Shown here: in pieces, positions 1 through 9,871 of the stretch
Layout: each line of letters starts with the position of its first letter
How positions within the stretch are numbered: position 1 is the stretch's first letter
From: Candidatus Dichloromethanomonas elyunquensis
GTDB taxonomy: Bacteria; Bacillota; Desulfitobacteriia; Desulfitobacteriales; Syntrophobotulaceae
Assembly: GCA_001515265.1 (NCBI GenBank)
Contig: LNDB01000016.1
Coordinates: 1 to 51,577 of the forward strand
Length of the DNA: 51,577 nt
Reading direction: 5' to 3'
Notes under the pieces: model-generated
The model's database searches: none
Told to the model about the DNA's origin: nothing
Seen by the model: the letters and a program-made list of their open reading frames with translations, nothing else
Position numbers and translations under genes: made by a program

Positions 1-249
1 TTAAACAACAGGGATATTAAAAATTTTCTTATTGATTTTCTTGTTAAAAGCATGACCTATTTTTTCCATTTTCCGGCAATTACTGACACTAATGATTATG
101 TTGATGAATATGGAAACTTTAGTTCAACCAAACTTATAAAGTATACCTGTTTTGAAATTAAGCGTCAACAGTATTATATGCCTGACAAAACAAAGCGTTC
201 CAGTATTGTAAATAAAATTAATTTAGCAACAAGAAACCGTACCACTTGA
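1..249 (+). CDS. C-terminal end of an unrecognised protein (5' end outside window)
   Basis: The frame is open from the first base of the window and ends at a TGA at 247-249, so this is probably the last 82 codons of a gene that begins upstream. A shorter reading starts at ATG 52, but no Shine-Dalgarno sequence precedes that ATG, which favours the partial-gene view. The peptide is rich in Tyr, Asn, Lys and Thr and shows no motif I recognise. A stem-loop overlaps its stop codon, as expected for the end of a transcription unit. It is convergent with tyrS. Confidence 0.45.
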   Translation, partial: LNNRDIKNFLIDFLVKSMTYFFHFPAITDTNDYVDEYGNFSSTKLIKYTCFEIKRQQYYMPDKTKRSSIVNKINLATRNRTT

Positions 250-269
250 TTTCGTGATACGGTATTTTT
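236..269 (+). terminator. Rho-independent terminator overlapping the upstream stop codon
   Basis: Arms at 236-245 and 254-263 form a 10-bp stem with one mismatch around an 8-base loop, followed by a T run at 265-269. It would end the partial upstream gene and lies in the convergent gap before tyrS. Confidence 0.7.
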
Positions 270-305
270 CAGAATATCTCATTATGAATTTATAAACAAA
301 AAATA

Positions 306-1550
306 TCAGAGTATTATCCGAATAAACTTCCTTTTCCCGGCCTTTATGATATCCCCGGGAGTGAGTGTGATAAACGCTTGCGGATCGGAAATTTTTTCAT
401 CATTGCACTTCACGCCGCCCTGTTCAATTAGCCTGCGCGCCTCACCCCGGCTGACCGCAAGAGATGTCTGGATCAGTAAGGCAACAAGTTCAATCGGTCC
501 ATTTTTTTCAGCGCCAAGATGCTGTAAGCTGTATTCCGGCATTTCATCCGGAGCTTCTTTCTTCTGAAACATTTTAATAAATTCTTCTTTAGCGTAATTC
601 GCTTCTTCGTTACCGTGATAAATACGGACAATTTCCCATCCCAGTCTCATTTTCAAATCCCTTGGATGAATCTTTTCTTCAGACAAGCTTTTTTCGAGTT
701 TGCGGATTTCCTCAACCGGCACTTTTGTGACAAGTTCAAAATAACGAATCATTAACTCATCCGGAATAGACATGGTTTTTCCAAACATATCCCTTGCGTT
801 TTCATAAACGCCAATATAGTTTCCCAGGCTTTTGCTCATTTTATGGACACCGTCAAGCCCCTCCAAGATAGGGGTTGTCAAAGCAACTTGGGGGGATTGC
901 CCAAAATCTTTTTGTAAGGTTCTCCCCATGAGCAGATTGAATTTCTGGTCAGTACCGCCCAGCTCCACATCACTGTTCAAAGCTACCGAGTCATAACCCT
1001 GCATGAGCGGATAAAAGAATTCATGAATGCCGATAGGTCTTTCTTCCGCATACCTTTTCGCAAAATCGTCCCGTTCCAGCATTCTTGCAACGGTACAGGT
1101 CGAAGCTAATCGAATCACATCTTCAAAATTCAATTCGGATAACCACGAGGCATTAAATTCAATTCGGGTTCTTTCAGGGTCCAAAATCTTAAAAATCTGT
1201 TGCTTATAGGTCTCTGCATTGCGGTGCAGCTCTTCCTCCGTAAGTGGTTTACGTGTTTCGGATTTACCGGTAGGATCTCCAATTCGACCGGTGAAATCGC
1301 CGATAATAATTACCGCCTGATGCCCCAAGTCCTGAAACTGTCTCATCTTTTGCAGCGGAACCGTATGTCCGAGATGAATGTCAGGAGCCGTAGGGTCAAG
1401 TCCTAGTTTTACAATTAAAGGTTTATTGTTAACAATTGACTGCCTGATTTTCTCTCTAAGCTCCTCCTCAGGGATAATCTCGGCAGCCCCCGTTTTTAAA
1501 ATCTCCATCTGTCGATTAATTTCTTGTTCTAAAGTAATCAAGCCTAACAT
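306..1550 (-). CDS. tyrS: Tyrosyl-tRNA synthetase (TyrZ-like type)
   Basis: Class Ic aminoacyl-tRNA synthetase that charges tRNA-Tyr with tyrosine in the cytoplasm. The 414-residue product carries the HIGH-equivalent motif HLGH at about residues 59-62 and an exact KMSKS at about 237-241. An S4 RNA-binding domain occupies roughly the last 65 residues. KMSKS rather than KFGKT places it with the TyrZ-like branch. The true start is uncertain: ATG 1550 has only AAGGG directly against it, and a TTG three codons in has better spacing. The roughly 170-bp gap to the divergent PBP gene is too short for a T-box and none is visible, unlike pheS and thrS in this window. Confidence 0.95.
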   Translation of the reverse strand: MLGLITLEQEINRQMEILKTGAAEIIPEEELREKIRQSIVNNKPLIVKLGLDPTAPDIHLGHTVPLQKMRQFQDLGHQAVIIIGDFTGRIGDPTGKSETRKPLTEEELHRNAETYKQQIFKILDPERTRIEFNASWLSELNFEDVIRLASTCTVARMLERDDFAKRYAEERPIGIHEFFYPLMQGYDSVALNSDVELGGTDQKFNLLMGRTLQKDFGQSPQVALTTPILEGLDGVHKMSKSLGNYIGVYENARDMFGKTMSIPDELMIRYFELVTKVPVEEIRKLEKSLSEEKIHPRDLKMRLGWEIVRIYHGNEEANYAKEEFIKMFQKKEAPDEMPEYSLQHLGAEKNGPIELVALLIQTSLAVSRGEARRLIEQGGVKCNDEKISDPQAFITLTPGDIIKAGKRKFIRIIL

Positions 1551-1641
1551 CCCTTCACGATTGATAACATTTTTAAAAATCTATAGCTTCTATTATAAAG
1601 TTAACTAAATTTTATATCAACCTTTAAACGAAAGCATACTG

Positions 1642-1670
1642 TTTTTGCCCTATGTAAAATATGATATAAT
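1642..1670 (+). promoter_or_regulatory. Sigma-A-type promoter for the PBP gene
   Basis: A TATAAT -10 box at 1665-1670 is preceded by TG one base upstream (extended -10). A weak -35 TTTTTG lies at 1642-1647 with a 17-bp spacer. The PBP Shine-Dalgarno CAGGAGG follows at about 1707-1713. Confidence 0.6.
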
Positions 1671-1720
1671 ATTTTGAACAATTATTTTTTAATGAAGGCC
1701 CTTAAACAGGAGGCGCAAAA

Positions 1721-4378
1721 ATGGCCAACAACACCAGTTCCGGAAACCGGAATCAGGAACAGAAAAACAGAAGGATTCCGCCCGTTATGAAAAAAAGAAA
1801 CAATACAATGTCATTGAAAACATTTTTAACCGTTGTGCTGGCAATCTTTATCTTCTCATCTGTAGCACTGGGAGTGTATACGATTAGTGCAGTAATCGGA
1901 ACTCCCCATTGGGACCCAAGTCTTCTTACCGACCAGAAACAATCTTCCGTTGTCTACGATAATAAAGGTACCATGATTGCTCAGTTGCACGCATCCGAAA
2001 ACCGTCTTCTGGTGAATTATGAAGATATCCCAAAGTTGGTCAAAGATACTTTTATCGATGTTGAAGACAAAAGGTTTTATGAACACTTCGGTGCCGACCC
2101 TATTCGTATCATTAAATCCGCTCTAAATAACCTGGTAGCCGGAGAAGTGGTTGAGGGCGGCAGTACCATTACGATCCAGCTCGCTAGAAATGCTTTTATA
2201 GAAAATCCCACTTCCAAACAATTAAGCAGGAAAATTCAAGAACTGGTCCTGGCGATTCAGATTGAACGTACATATACCAAAGATGAGATTTTAACTTTGT
2301 ATTTAAATAGAATATTTTTAGGAGAATCCTCATTTGGTATCAGGACCGCAGCCCAGACCTATTTTGGCAAAGAGTTAAAAGATCTTGATCCTGCGGAGGT
2401 TGCCCTTTTAGCCGGACTGCCCCAAGCCCCCAGTGCCTATGATCCTTATCTAAATCCTGATAAAGCCAAGAAAAGACGCACGGTAGTCTTGGGAATTATG
2501 AAAGATAATGGGCTTATTACTGCTGATCAGTATGAAAAATATAAAGATGAGCCTTTTACTTTTGTTGACCAGGTCAAATCCAAACAGGCCAAAGTAAAAC
2601 TTCCTGACATATCTACCTTAAACAAGCAGCATCCTTACTTTGTCGATTATGTTATCCACGAACTGCAGGATAAATATAATTTTACTCCTGAACAAATCTA
2701 TAACGGCGGATTGAAAATTTATACGACTGTCGACTCCAAAATCCAGGATGCAGCAGAAAAAGCTTTTGCCAATCCTGATAACTTTCCAAAAAGTGTAGAT
2801 AATACACCGGTTCAAGGTGCCATGACTGTCCTGGAGCAAGATACCGGCGCGGTTACAGCCATGGTTGGAGGAAGAGACTATACCCCCATGGGTTTGAACC
2901 GCGCCTGGCAGTCCAGACGGCAGCCTGGTTCAACGGCTAAACCTTTAGTTGTTTACGGACCTGCCCTGGAACATGGGGGATATTATCCCGGGACAGTTTT
3001 TGACGATATGCCCGTGAATTATGATGACGGAGCAGGCGGAGTATGGTCTCCAGTAGACTACGATACGGAAGCATCCGGCTGGAAGGGCCTGATTACAATG
3101 CGAGAAGCTGTAAGAAACTCCGTAAATGTCTATGCAGTACGATTATTAGCTAATTTGGGGATCGATTACGGCTGGCAATTTGCCAAAAACAGTCTGGGAC
3201 TGCCTCTGACAGAAGACCAGAAAGTCTTAAGTCTGGGGCTGGGAACCTTTGAAGTTTCTACCTTGGAAATGGCTTCTGCGTATGGGGCTTTTGCCAATGA
3301 CGGAATTAAAACCGAGCCTTACAGCGTAGTTAAAGTTCAAAGTGCTGACGGTAAATCTCTTCTCGAAACGAAAGTATCCCAAAAAAGAGTCATGAAAGAA
3401 ACCACCGCTTATACGATGAACGATTTACTGCGATCCGTTGTAACTTCGGGAACAGGGGTTAGAGCCCAACTGGGTGATTGGTATATCTGCGGCAAAACAG
3501 GTACCACTTCCCTGGACCCAAATAAATACGGATATAAATCGGGAAATCCCGATGCTTGGTTTGCCGGATACAGTCCAAAATATACCGGTGTTGTCTGGAT
3601 GGGTTATGATTCCGACCCGGATAAGAGGCATTATTTGTATCAGGTTTATGGAGGCAGTTATCCTACAACCATCTGGAAAGAGGTTATGACCGCAGCTCAT
3701 CAAGGACTTCCTGTTCAATCCAGTATCAATCGTCCAGACAGCCTGACTACTGTTAACTTTGATACAAAATCGGGACTTCTCCCCAGCAGCCTTACCCCTT
3801 CCCAATTTATTGCTACGGAAATTTGTGCTGCTGACAGTGTTCCTACCAGTGTAAGCAACGCTTGGGTACAAGTAAAAGTTGATCCTAGCTACCCGGATGT
3901 AGTTGCCCCAGATAATAGTCCTTATGCCATTATTAAGTTATGCCTGAATGCTCAGGGCCGACCGGATGACGTTACCTGGCCCAGTGATGAAGCGCCCTAT
4001 AAGATGCCTAAGAAAGTATCCGATGCCAGTTCTAAACCTTCCTCTGGGGAATCCCCCCCGCCTGGCAATGCAAATCTTCCTAAGCTGTCTGTCGGATCTC
4101 CTATTTTTGACCAGCGTACGACGAAAGTCCAAATTCCTGTATCAGGCTATGATTCCAATAAATATACCGCTATGTTGTATATCAAAAGACCCGGGTTATC
4201 TTATTTAGAAAACTATAAACCGGAAGACAATGCCGTAAGATCGATTACCTATCATTTAAATCTATCCGGAAATGGTTATGCCCCAGGTGTCTATACTTTC
4301 TGGGCTGCTTTAGTGGATAATGCCTCCTTTACGGTGGGACCGCCTTCAAATCCAGTTGCTTTAGAAGTGACAGATTAA
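1721..4378 (+). CDS. Class A penicillin-binding protein (PBP1A type)
   Basis: Bifunctional peptidoglycan synthase at the outer face of the cell membrane, polymerising glycan strands and cross-linking stem peptides. After a basic cytoplasmic tail, one membrane segment spans about residues 34-56. The GT51 glycosyltransferase domain follows, with EDKRFYEHFG at 115-124 and GGSTITIQLARN near 147-158. The transpeptidase domain has all three motifs: STAK (S405-K408), SVN (468-470) and KTGT (593-596). A Pro/Ser-rich linker near 765-780 leads to a C-terminal beta-rich extension of about 100 residues. At 885 residues it is a typical full-length enzyme. ATG 1721 follows CAGGAGG at good spacing. It is a single-gene unit, divergent from tyrS. 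Confidence 0.95.
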   Translation: MANNTSSGNRNQEQKNRRIPPVMKKRNNTMSLKTFLTVVLAIFIFSSVALGVYTISAVIGTPHWDPSLLTDQKQSSVVYDNKGTMIAQLHASENRLLVNYEDIPKLVKDTFIDVEDKRFYEHFGADPIRIIKSALNNLVAGEVVEGGSTITIQLARNAFIENPTSKQLSRKIQELVLAIQIERTYTKDEILTLYLNRIFLGESSFGIRTAAQTYFGKELKDLDPAEVALLAGLPQAPSAYDPYLNPDKAKKRRTVVLGIMKDNGLITADQYEKYKDEPFTFVDQVKSKQAKVKLPDISTLNKQHPYFVDYVIHELQDKYNFTPEQIYNGGLKIYTTVDSKIQDAAEKAFANPDNFPKSVDNTPVQGAMTVLEQDTGAVTAMVGGRDYTPMGLNRAWQSRRQPGSTAKPLVVYGPALEHGGYYPGTVFDDMPVNYDDGAGGVWSPVDYDTEASGWKGLITMREAVRNSVNVYAVRLLANLGIDYGWQFAKNSLGLPLTEDQKVLSLGLGTFEVSTLEMASAYGAFANDGIKTEPYSVVKVQSADGKSLLETKVSQKRVMKETTAYTMNDLLRSVVTSGTGVRAQLGDWYICGKTGTTSLDPNKYGYKSGNPDAWFAGYSPKYTGVVWMGYDSDPDKRHYLYQVYGGSYPTTIWKEVMTAAHQGLPVQSSINRPDSLTTVNFDTKSGLLPSSLTPSQFIATEICAADSVPTSVSNAWVQVKVDPSYPDVVAPDNSPYAIIKLCLNAQGRPDDVTWPSDEAPYKMPKKVSDASSKPSSGESPPPGNANLPKLSVGSPIFDQRTTKVQIPVSGYDSNKYTAMLYIKRPGLSYLENYKPEDNAVRSITYHLNLSGNGYAPGVYTFWAALVDNASFTVGPPSNPVALEVTD

Positions 4379-4401
4379 AACCGTGTCCAAAGATTAAAGA
4401 A

Positions 4402-4440
4402 GGGGCCGTACTGAAACTATTTAAGTTTCAGCACAGCCCC
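4402..4440 (-). terminator. Stem-loop between convergent PBP and cupin genes
   Basis: Arms GGGGC/GCCCC (4402-4406, 4436-4440) and CTGAAACT/AGTTTCAG (4411-4418, 4424-4431) make a long stem with a small internal loop. The T-rich side lies on the minus strand, so it best fits the cupin gene, but it may also end the PBP transcript. Confidence 0.55.
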
Positions 4441-4452
4441 AATAATAGAAAA

Positions 4453-4818
4453 TTATAACTTGATAGTCTCTACAGGTGAAGGTCCACAAACACCTATAAA
4501 GACAAACCGATTGGTCCCGGTATTTTTCATGCCGTGTGTCTGTCCTGCATTTGCCAGAATAGCCATTCCTTTTTTAATGGTATATTCTTCTCCGTTACCT
4601 GCAAAATACAAACCGGACTCCCCCTCTATACAAATCCAAACATCATCCGCATTAGGGTGTACATGTAAAAACACTCCCTGTCCCGGTTCAAGACACCACA
4701 TAGCCGCTGATGTATTATTTGTCTGATAAACGGGTATCTTCTGAGGAGCCTGGCTATCAAAGCGCTCCAGTTGTTCAAGGTCAAAGACGCGGGCCTCTTT
4801 ACTCATCGGTACTTGCAA
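4453..4818 (-). CDS. Small cupin-domain protein
   Basis: A single-domain cupin of 121 residues. The motif HVHPNADDVWICIEGE near residues 52-67 and a second histidine in GQTHGMKNTG near 92-101 correspond to the two conserved cupin metal-binding motifs. Such proteins are usually cytoplasmic metal-binding enzymes or sugar/small-molecule binders, and the substrate cannot be read from sequence. GGAGTTGCAAG upstream gives a plausible ribosome site for ATG 4818. It stands alone between the PBP gene and mutS2 and ends in the shared stem-loop. Confidence 0.8.
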   Translation of the reverse strand: MQVPMSKEARVFDLEQLERFDSQAPQKIPVYQTNNTSAAMWCLEPGQGVFLHVHPNADDVWICIEGESGLYFAGNGEEYTIKKGMAILANAGQTHGMKNTGTNRFVFIGVCGPSPVETIKL

Positions 4819-4890
4819 CTCCTTTCTTAGTCGTTTTTATTATATTATTATCTTTTTAGTTTATCCTGTAAAGAGAAACTGCTTGTTTTT

Positions 4891-7281
4891 TTATTTTAGA
4901 TCTACGATGGTAACCCCTGTATCACCTTCGCCATATTCCCCTAAACGATAGGATGTTACATGGGGGTGTTTTTTCAGGAATTGATGAATCCCGGCACGCA
5001 GTGCACCTGTGCCTTTTCCGTGGATAACACTGACTTGATTGATTCCGGTGATTACAGCATCGTCCAGATATTTATCCAATAGTTCAAGCGCTTCTTCCAC
5101 AAGCTTTCCCCTCAGATCCATCTCGCTGCGGAGAGTAACTGCTTTACTTAATCCCAGACTGCCTTTTATTGTCCTTTCAAAATGTTCTGGTTTTCTGGTT
5201 TCATCAATTAACCGGATTTCAGCAATTGGAACTGTTATCTTCAGAATCCCGGCCTGGACCACTATTTCATTGTTATTATCCGGCTTCTGTAATACCTGGC
5301 CTTTTTGTCTTAAACTAGGCAGATAAACCATTTGACCCGGTTCAACCTGATAAGGTTTTGGTCCGCCTTTATCTTTACGGCTTTTTCCTCCTTCATAGAC
5401 ACTTTCAGAGAGCCTTTTCAGCCCTTGGCGGGCTTTCTCGGCTGCTGCGTCCTGTTCCCGCCTTTCTTTCTTCTGGGCTTCTTTCATTTCTTTGATAATA
5501 CCATCCGTATCGGTCCTTGCCCTTCGTACTATCTCAATCGCTTCTTCTTTGGCCTTGCGAAGGATCTCTTCATATTTTTCTTCCAGTTCAAAATTTTTCT
5601 GTTTTAGTTCCTGAACCTTAAGCTGAGCGGCTTTTTGTTCTTCTTCGATCCTTCTTTTTTGAATTTCAATTTCTCTTCGGGTATCTTCCAAATTCTCCAA
5701 CAGATTGCTTTCCTGCATCTGCCTGTCTGAAATGAAAGATCGGGCCTTATCCAAAATTTTGGGATGTAACCCCAGTTTTTGAGCAATGGAGAAAGCATTG
5801 CTCCTTCCGGGTATTCCGGTAAGCAATCTGTAAGTAGGCTTTAAAGACTCGGGATCAAATTCTACAGAGGCATTTTCTACTCCCGGAGTATTATAAGCAA
5901 ATGTTTTCAGCGTCCCATAATGGGTTGTCGCAATCCCGCAATTTCCCTGACTCAAGAGTTTAGAGAGAATGGCCATGGCTAGAGCAGCTCCTTCAGCAGG
6001 GTCTGTCCCGGCGCCCAATTCATCGAATAGTGCCAGCGATTTTCCGTCCGCTTCCTCTATAATATCTACGATATTGGTCATATGCCCCGAAAAAGTACTT
6101 AAGGATTGTTCAACGCTTTGCTCATCACCGATGTCAACGAATATATGGGTAAATATCCCCATCCGCGAATCACTCTCAACCGGAATATGCAGTCCGGATT
6201 GCATCATGACCGACATCAGTCCGATGGTTTTTAAGGTAACCGTTTTTCCACCTGTATTAGGCCCGGTGATGACCAGGAAACGATATGTATTTCCAAGTTC
6301 TACCGTTATGGGAACTACAGGTCCTGTTAAAAGCGGGTGTCTTGCCCTGATTAGTTTCATTTCCTGTTTATTCACGATAAGCGGTGACCCTGCTTCCATA
6401 TCCGTGCTTAAACGGGCTTTAGCCAAAATAAAATCAAGTTTGGCAAGTGCTTCATATAAAACGGCAAGTTCGTCAACTTTGACTGCGATTAAAGCCGTAA
6501 GCTGTTGAAGTATTTTTTGTATTTCCCTGTTTTCTTTCAAAACAATTTCCCTTAATTCATTCCCCAGTCGCACAACGGCCAATGGTTCAATAAAGACAGT
6601 CGCCCCGCTCGCCGACTGGTCATGGACGATTCCGGGGAAAGCTGAACTAAACTCTAGTTTGATCGGTACCACATAACGGTCTCCCCTAGTCGTAATGACG
6701 TGATCCTGAAGCATTTTTTGATAGCCGGGATTCTTTAATGTCCCATCAAGGCTGTCTCTAATCCGTTGCTGAACTGTATTCTTGGAACGCCTCAGTCTGG
6801 CAAGCTCCTCCGATGCCCGGTCATTAATATTTACATCTTCGGAGATACAGCGGGTAACCTCATCTTCAATATTCTTCTGAGGAATAATTCCCTCAACTGT
6901 TTCTTTTATCGTAAACAGTTCACTGTAATGATCCTGACCGGATTGGCTGGTATCCGCAAGTGTATTCCGGATTTGTCTTGCTGTTTTCAGAGTATCCCTT
7001 ACTTCCAGCAATTCTTCAGGCGTAAGCAGTCCTCCCCGGTCACACCTCTCCAGATAAGGCCGGATCTCTCTGGCTCCTCTTACCGAAAACAAAGGATTCA
7101 ACCGAAGCAGTATCTTTCCTTCGTCAGTTTCTCTCAGCAAGATTTTTACGGAACGCATGTCGGAAATCGGAATAATATTTTCTGCCAGCTCTTTTGCCCG
7201 GGGAAGCATACAGTGAGCGCTCAATCTCTCTCTAATTTTTCCGAAATCCAATTTGGCTAAAACTTTTTCTGAAGCAATCAA
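4891..7281 (-). CDS. mutS2: MutS2 ATPase/endonuclease
   Basis: MutS-family ATPase with a C-terminal Smr nuclease domain. Known roles of the family are suppression of homologous recombination and, in Bacillus, rescue of collided ribosomes. The 796-residue protein has a MutS core with Walker A GPNTGGKT near residue 340 and Walker B LALFDELGAGTDP near 415. A long charged coiled coil follows at about 510-640. The Smr domain holds MDLRG near 720 and HGKGTGALR near 760. It is a normal full-length MutS2, lacking the mismatch-recognition domain of MutS. Its ATG 7281 directly abuts the stop codon of the U32-family gene upstream, suggesting cotranscription. Confidence 0.95.
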   Translation of the reverse strand: MIASEKVLAKLDFGKIRERLSAHCMLPRAKELAENIIPISDMRSVKILLRETDEGKILLRLNPLFSVRGAREIRPYLERCDRGGLLTPEELLEVRDTLKTARQIRNTLADTSQSGQDHYSELFTIKETVEGIIPQKNIEDEVTRCISEDVNINDRASEELARLRRSKNTVQQRIRDSLDGTLKNPGYQKMLQDHVITTRGDRYVVPIKLEFSSAFPGIVHDQSASGATVFIEPLAVVRLGNELREIVLKENREIQKILQQLTALIAVKVDELAVLYEALAKLDFILAKARLSTDMEAGSPLIVNKQEMKLIRARHPLLTGPVVPITVELGNTYRFLVITGPNTGGKTVTLKTIGLMSVMMQSGLHIPVESDSRMGIFTHIFVDIGDEQSVEQSLSTFSGHMTNIVDIIEEADGKSLALFDELGAGTDPAEGAALAMAILSKLLSQGNCGIATTHYGTLKTFAYNTPGVENASVEFDPESLKPTYRLLTGIPGRSNAFSIAQKLGLHPKILDKARSFISDRQMQESNLLENLEDTRREIEIQKRRIEEEQKAAQLKVQELKQKNFELEEKYEEILRKAKEEAIEIVRRARTDTDGIIKEMKEAQKKERREQDAAAEKARQGLKRLSESVYEGGKSRKDKGGPKPYQVEPGQMVYLPSLRQKGQVLQKPDNNNEIVVQAGILKITVPIAEIRLIDETRKPEHFERTIKGSLGLSKAVTLRSEMDLRGKLVEEALELLDKYLDDAVITGINQVSVIHGKGTGALRAGIHQFLKKHPHVTSYRLGEYGEGDTGVTIVDLK

Positions 7282-9867
7282 TTACGTAAGCACTCCTCTA
7301 TAAAAATGTCCTTTGGTAAAGCCTTCCGGGTAAAGAGCTTCCAACTCTTTTTGGGCTGCTTCGATATTTTCTGGTCTTATTATCTTCTGTTCTCCTGTTT
7401 CTGTCCATAGACGCTTAAAGAGTTGTACTGTTCTAGGTGCCTGAGCCATAGAGGCCCTGTGCAATTCCAGCCGAATGCGGGAGACCCCGGAATCGCGTAT
7501 CTTATTAAGTTCAGTCATGAGATTGAGCCTTTTGGCATTAAATAAATGCATCCTGCATTCCCGGTCTGTTTCCAACGGAAAGTTATAGGACATCCTGTCT
7601 TTTAAGTAATAATCCTTGGTTTGACAAACTCCCCCACAGTTTTCACGGGGGGGTCCCGCACCTTCTCCAAGTGTTGCGCCAATCGGACAGTATTCACTTA
7701 CCATCATTTCCATGTCCCCAAATACGGTCATTTCCACAGACGGATTATCGTTAAACCTTTTAATTTGTTCATAGTTGAGTTCACCGGATAAGGCTGCTCT
7801 TTTTCCTCCGGAAGCAAGTACCCAGTGTAATGCTGCCTGATTAAAGATATGAAAGAAATGATCTGTCTCCCAGGGCCAAGTTGGATCGAGCTGTCGAATC
7901 ATCTCAATGCCGGCCAGGGTGGCCGTCATAATCGTAGGTCTTGTCTCCCATGTGGAAATCTCCTGTAATTCCTTGAATAGTCGATGGCTTTGCTCTTCAT
8001 TCAGAATTCTTGGCAGACGCCAGATCAGTTCTACTTTTTTCGAAGAACAGGATTGGACTATTTCCCGAAGTTGGCTGAGCGTGATTGCCTGTCTGGACCT
8101 CCAGTGTTCTCCACCAAGGATAAGGCGGTCTGCCCCAGCTTTTAATATGGACGGCATCAGCTTCACATCTGTAATCGCTGCCGTGAGGACTTTGGAAGGA
8201 GTATTGTGACTGGATTTTATCGGATCACCCTTACCGTGAATTTGGATGGAACGCTTCTTCCACTGCTGCAGACGCTCCTGATATGTGTTTATATTCAATT
8301 CCGGTAATCTCCTGGAAGGTTCAAGGAGTTTCTCTACAGCCAACCTGCGTAATTCATTGATCTCACTCACCGGGATGATGACATTACCTTCCAAGTCCGT
8401 TTGTAATTCTTCCAGGTAAAAAGGCGTATTTCCTAAACGGCCTAACTGTTTTAGAAGATAAGCCTCTTCCAGTGGTCGGTGAACAGCCTCCCGGGCTTCT
8501 GTTTGTGACTCGACAGCTGTGTGCTGTCCGTTTTCCCAAACTTCCAAACGAAGCTTCCTTCCGATTTTCCCCGACAGTTTCAGGCGTAGGGGCCGTTTCC
8601 GCTGCTCTTTTCCTTCCTGAAAACTGAGTCTCGCTTTTTCCATCAGTTCCTCATCATACGTTTTGAAGACTCTGTCCCCAACACGGGCTGAACCCGTGAA
8701 CTCTATAGAGATATTCTCTCCCGCGGCCGCATGGTCGATGGGTCTTCCCATCGTATTGAACATCTTACCGGCCGTGACGCCTTCACGTCCGCGATTCGTC
8801 CATATTTCAAGACCGTCACCAATATGCAGGACATTTTCCAGCTTGAGTACTAAGCGGTTAGGTTTAACTTCCAAAATCCTGCCGGCCCTTGTTCCCCTGT
8901 TGTTGGGACGGGAGAAACTCATCATTTCTGCACCCTGGTAACCATAAAAATAACCGGAAGTAAAATCCCTGTTGAAGATCTGCTCCAGTTCATAACGGTC
9001 TTTCCGGTCAAGCCCGGGGCGGTTTTCCAGTGTCATCGCATCCAGCGCTTTGCGGTAAATCCTAATCACAGTGGCAACATATTCCGGTCTTTTCATCCGT
9101 CCTTCGATTTTTAAGGAGCTGACACCTATTCTTTGAAGTTCAGCCAGGTTTTCAGAAAGATTGAGATCCTTCGGGCTTAAAAGGTGTTCACCGATTTTTT
9201 TCCCCGAGAGCAAATTCCTCCCCTGACCGTCAACCAACTGATAGGCGAGCCTGCAGGGCTGAGCACACTTGCCCCGATTGCCGCTTCTGGCTCCGATATA
9301 ACTGGACATCAAGCACTGCCCGGAATAACAGATGCAAAGAGCCCCATGTCCAAAAACTTCAATATCCAGTTTGGTTGACTGCACCAGCTCTTCTATCTCG
9401 GTTTTGGTGGTTTCCCGCGCCAGTACTACTCTGGAAAAACCCATCTTCTCCAATTGCTTCAGTCCATAGCTGTTATTTTGGGTCATCTGGGTACTGGCAT
9501 GCAGCTTGATCTCCGGCAAAACTTCCCGGATAAAATGGGCAGCTCCTATATCCTGAACAATCAGCGCATCGACGCCCATGGAATAAAGTTGGTAAAGGTA
9601 GTCTGCAAGCTCCGTAAATTCTTGGTCGGCAACCAAGACATTGACTGTAACATAAACCCTTACTTGTCGTTCATGGGCATAAGCCAATGCTCTTTTGAGT
9701 TCGTCTTTAGCAAAATTTACTGCCGAAGCTCTGGCATTGAAAAGCTTCCCGCCAAGATAAACCGCATCGGCCCCGTTCTCTACAGCGGCCTTAAACGCTT
9801 CAACGCTGCCTGCCGGAGCAAGAAGTTCCATCCTGTTCGTTCTCGGCTTGTAGATTTCTTGTGTCAT
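7282..9867 (-). CDS. Peptidase U32 family protein, long form with C-terminal extension
   Basis: The N-terminal half has the U32 signature: MELLAPAGSVEAFKAAVENG, then EVFGHGALCICYSGQC and GNRGKCAQPCR near residues 170-205. The C-terminal part repeats a cysteine-rich block (YCPIG, ENCGGVCQ) and a radial extension typical of long Firmicutes members. Homologues include the tRNA and rRNA hydroxylation factors TrhP and RlhA, and older annotations call them collagenase-like proteases, so RNA hydroxylation is the more likely role by family. An upstream ATG exists at 9897, but AAGGAGT sits 8 bases before ATG 9867, which I take as the start (861 residues). That ribosome site overlaps the last codons of the preceding gene, implying coupling. 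Confidence 0.85.
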   Translation of the reverse strand: MTQEIYKPRTNRMELLAPAGSVEAFKAAVENGADAVYLGGKLFNARASAVNFAKDELKRALAYAHERQVRVYVTVNVLVADQEFTELADYLYQLYSMGVDALIVQDIGAAHFIREVLPEIKLHASTQMTQNNSYGLKQLEKMGFSRVVLARETTKTEIEELVQSTKLDIEVFGHGALCICYSGQCLMSSYIGARSGNRGKCAQPCRLAYQLVDGQGRNLLSGKKIGEHLLSPKDLNLSENLAELQRIGVSSLKIEGRMKRPEYVATVIRIYRKALDAMTLENRPGLDRKDRYELEQIFNRDFTSGYFYGYQGAEMMSFSRPNNRGTRAGRILEVKPNRLVLKLENVLHIGDGLEIWTNRGREGVTAGKMFNTMGRPIDHAAAGENISIEFTGSARVGDRVFKTYDEELMEKARLSFQEGKEQRKRPLRLKLSGKIGRKLRLEVWENGQHTAVESQTEAREAVHRPLEEAYLLKQLGRLGNTPFYLEELQTDLEGNVIIPVSEINELRRLAVEKLLEPSRRLPELNINTYQERLQQWKKRSIQIHGKGDPIKSSHNTPSKVLTAAITDVKLMPSILKAGADRLILGGEHWRSRQAITLSQLREIVQSCSSKKVELIWRLPRILNEEQSHRLFKELQEISTWETRPTIMTATLAGIEMIRQLDPTWPWETDHFFHIFNQAALHWVLASGGKRAALSGELNYEQIKRFNDNPSVEMTVFGDMEMMVSEYCPIGATLGEGAGPPRENCGGVCQTKDYYLKDRMSYNFPLETDRECRMHLFNAKRLNLMTELNKIRDSGVSRIRLELHRASMAQAPRTVQLFKRLWTETGEQKIIRPENIEAAQKELEALYPEGFTKGHFYRGVLT

Positions 9868-9871
9868 GGGT

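Noticed and set aside
1551-1720. T-box leader upstream of tyrS
   Set aside because: The divergent gap is only 170 bp and has neither the GGGTGGNACCGCG motif nor a terminator.
3425-3871. 148-codon frame opposite the PBP gene
   Set aside because: Antisense shadow over the transpeptidase domain.
5969-6508. 179-codon frame opposite mutS2
   Set aside because: Antisense shadow over the MutS2 ATPase domain; no start signal.
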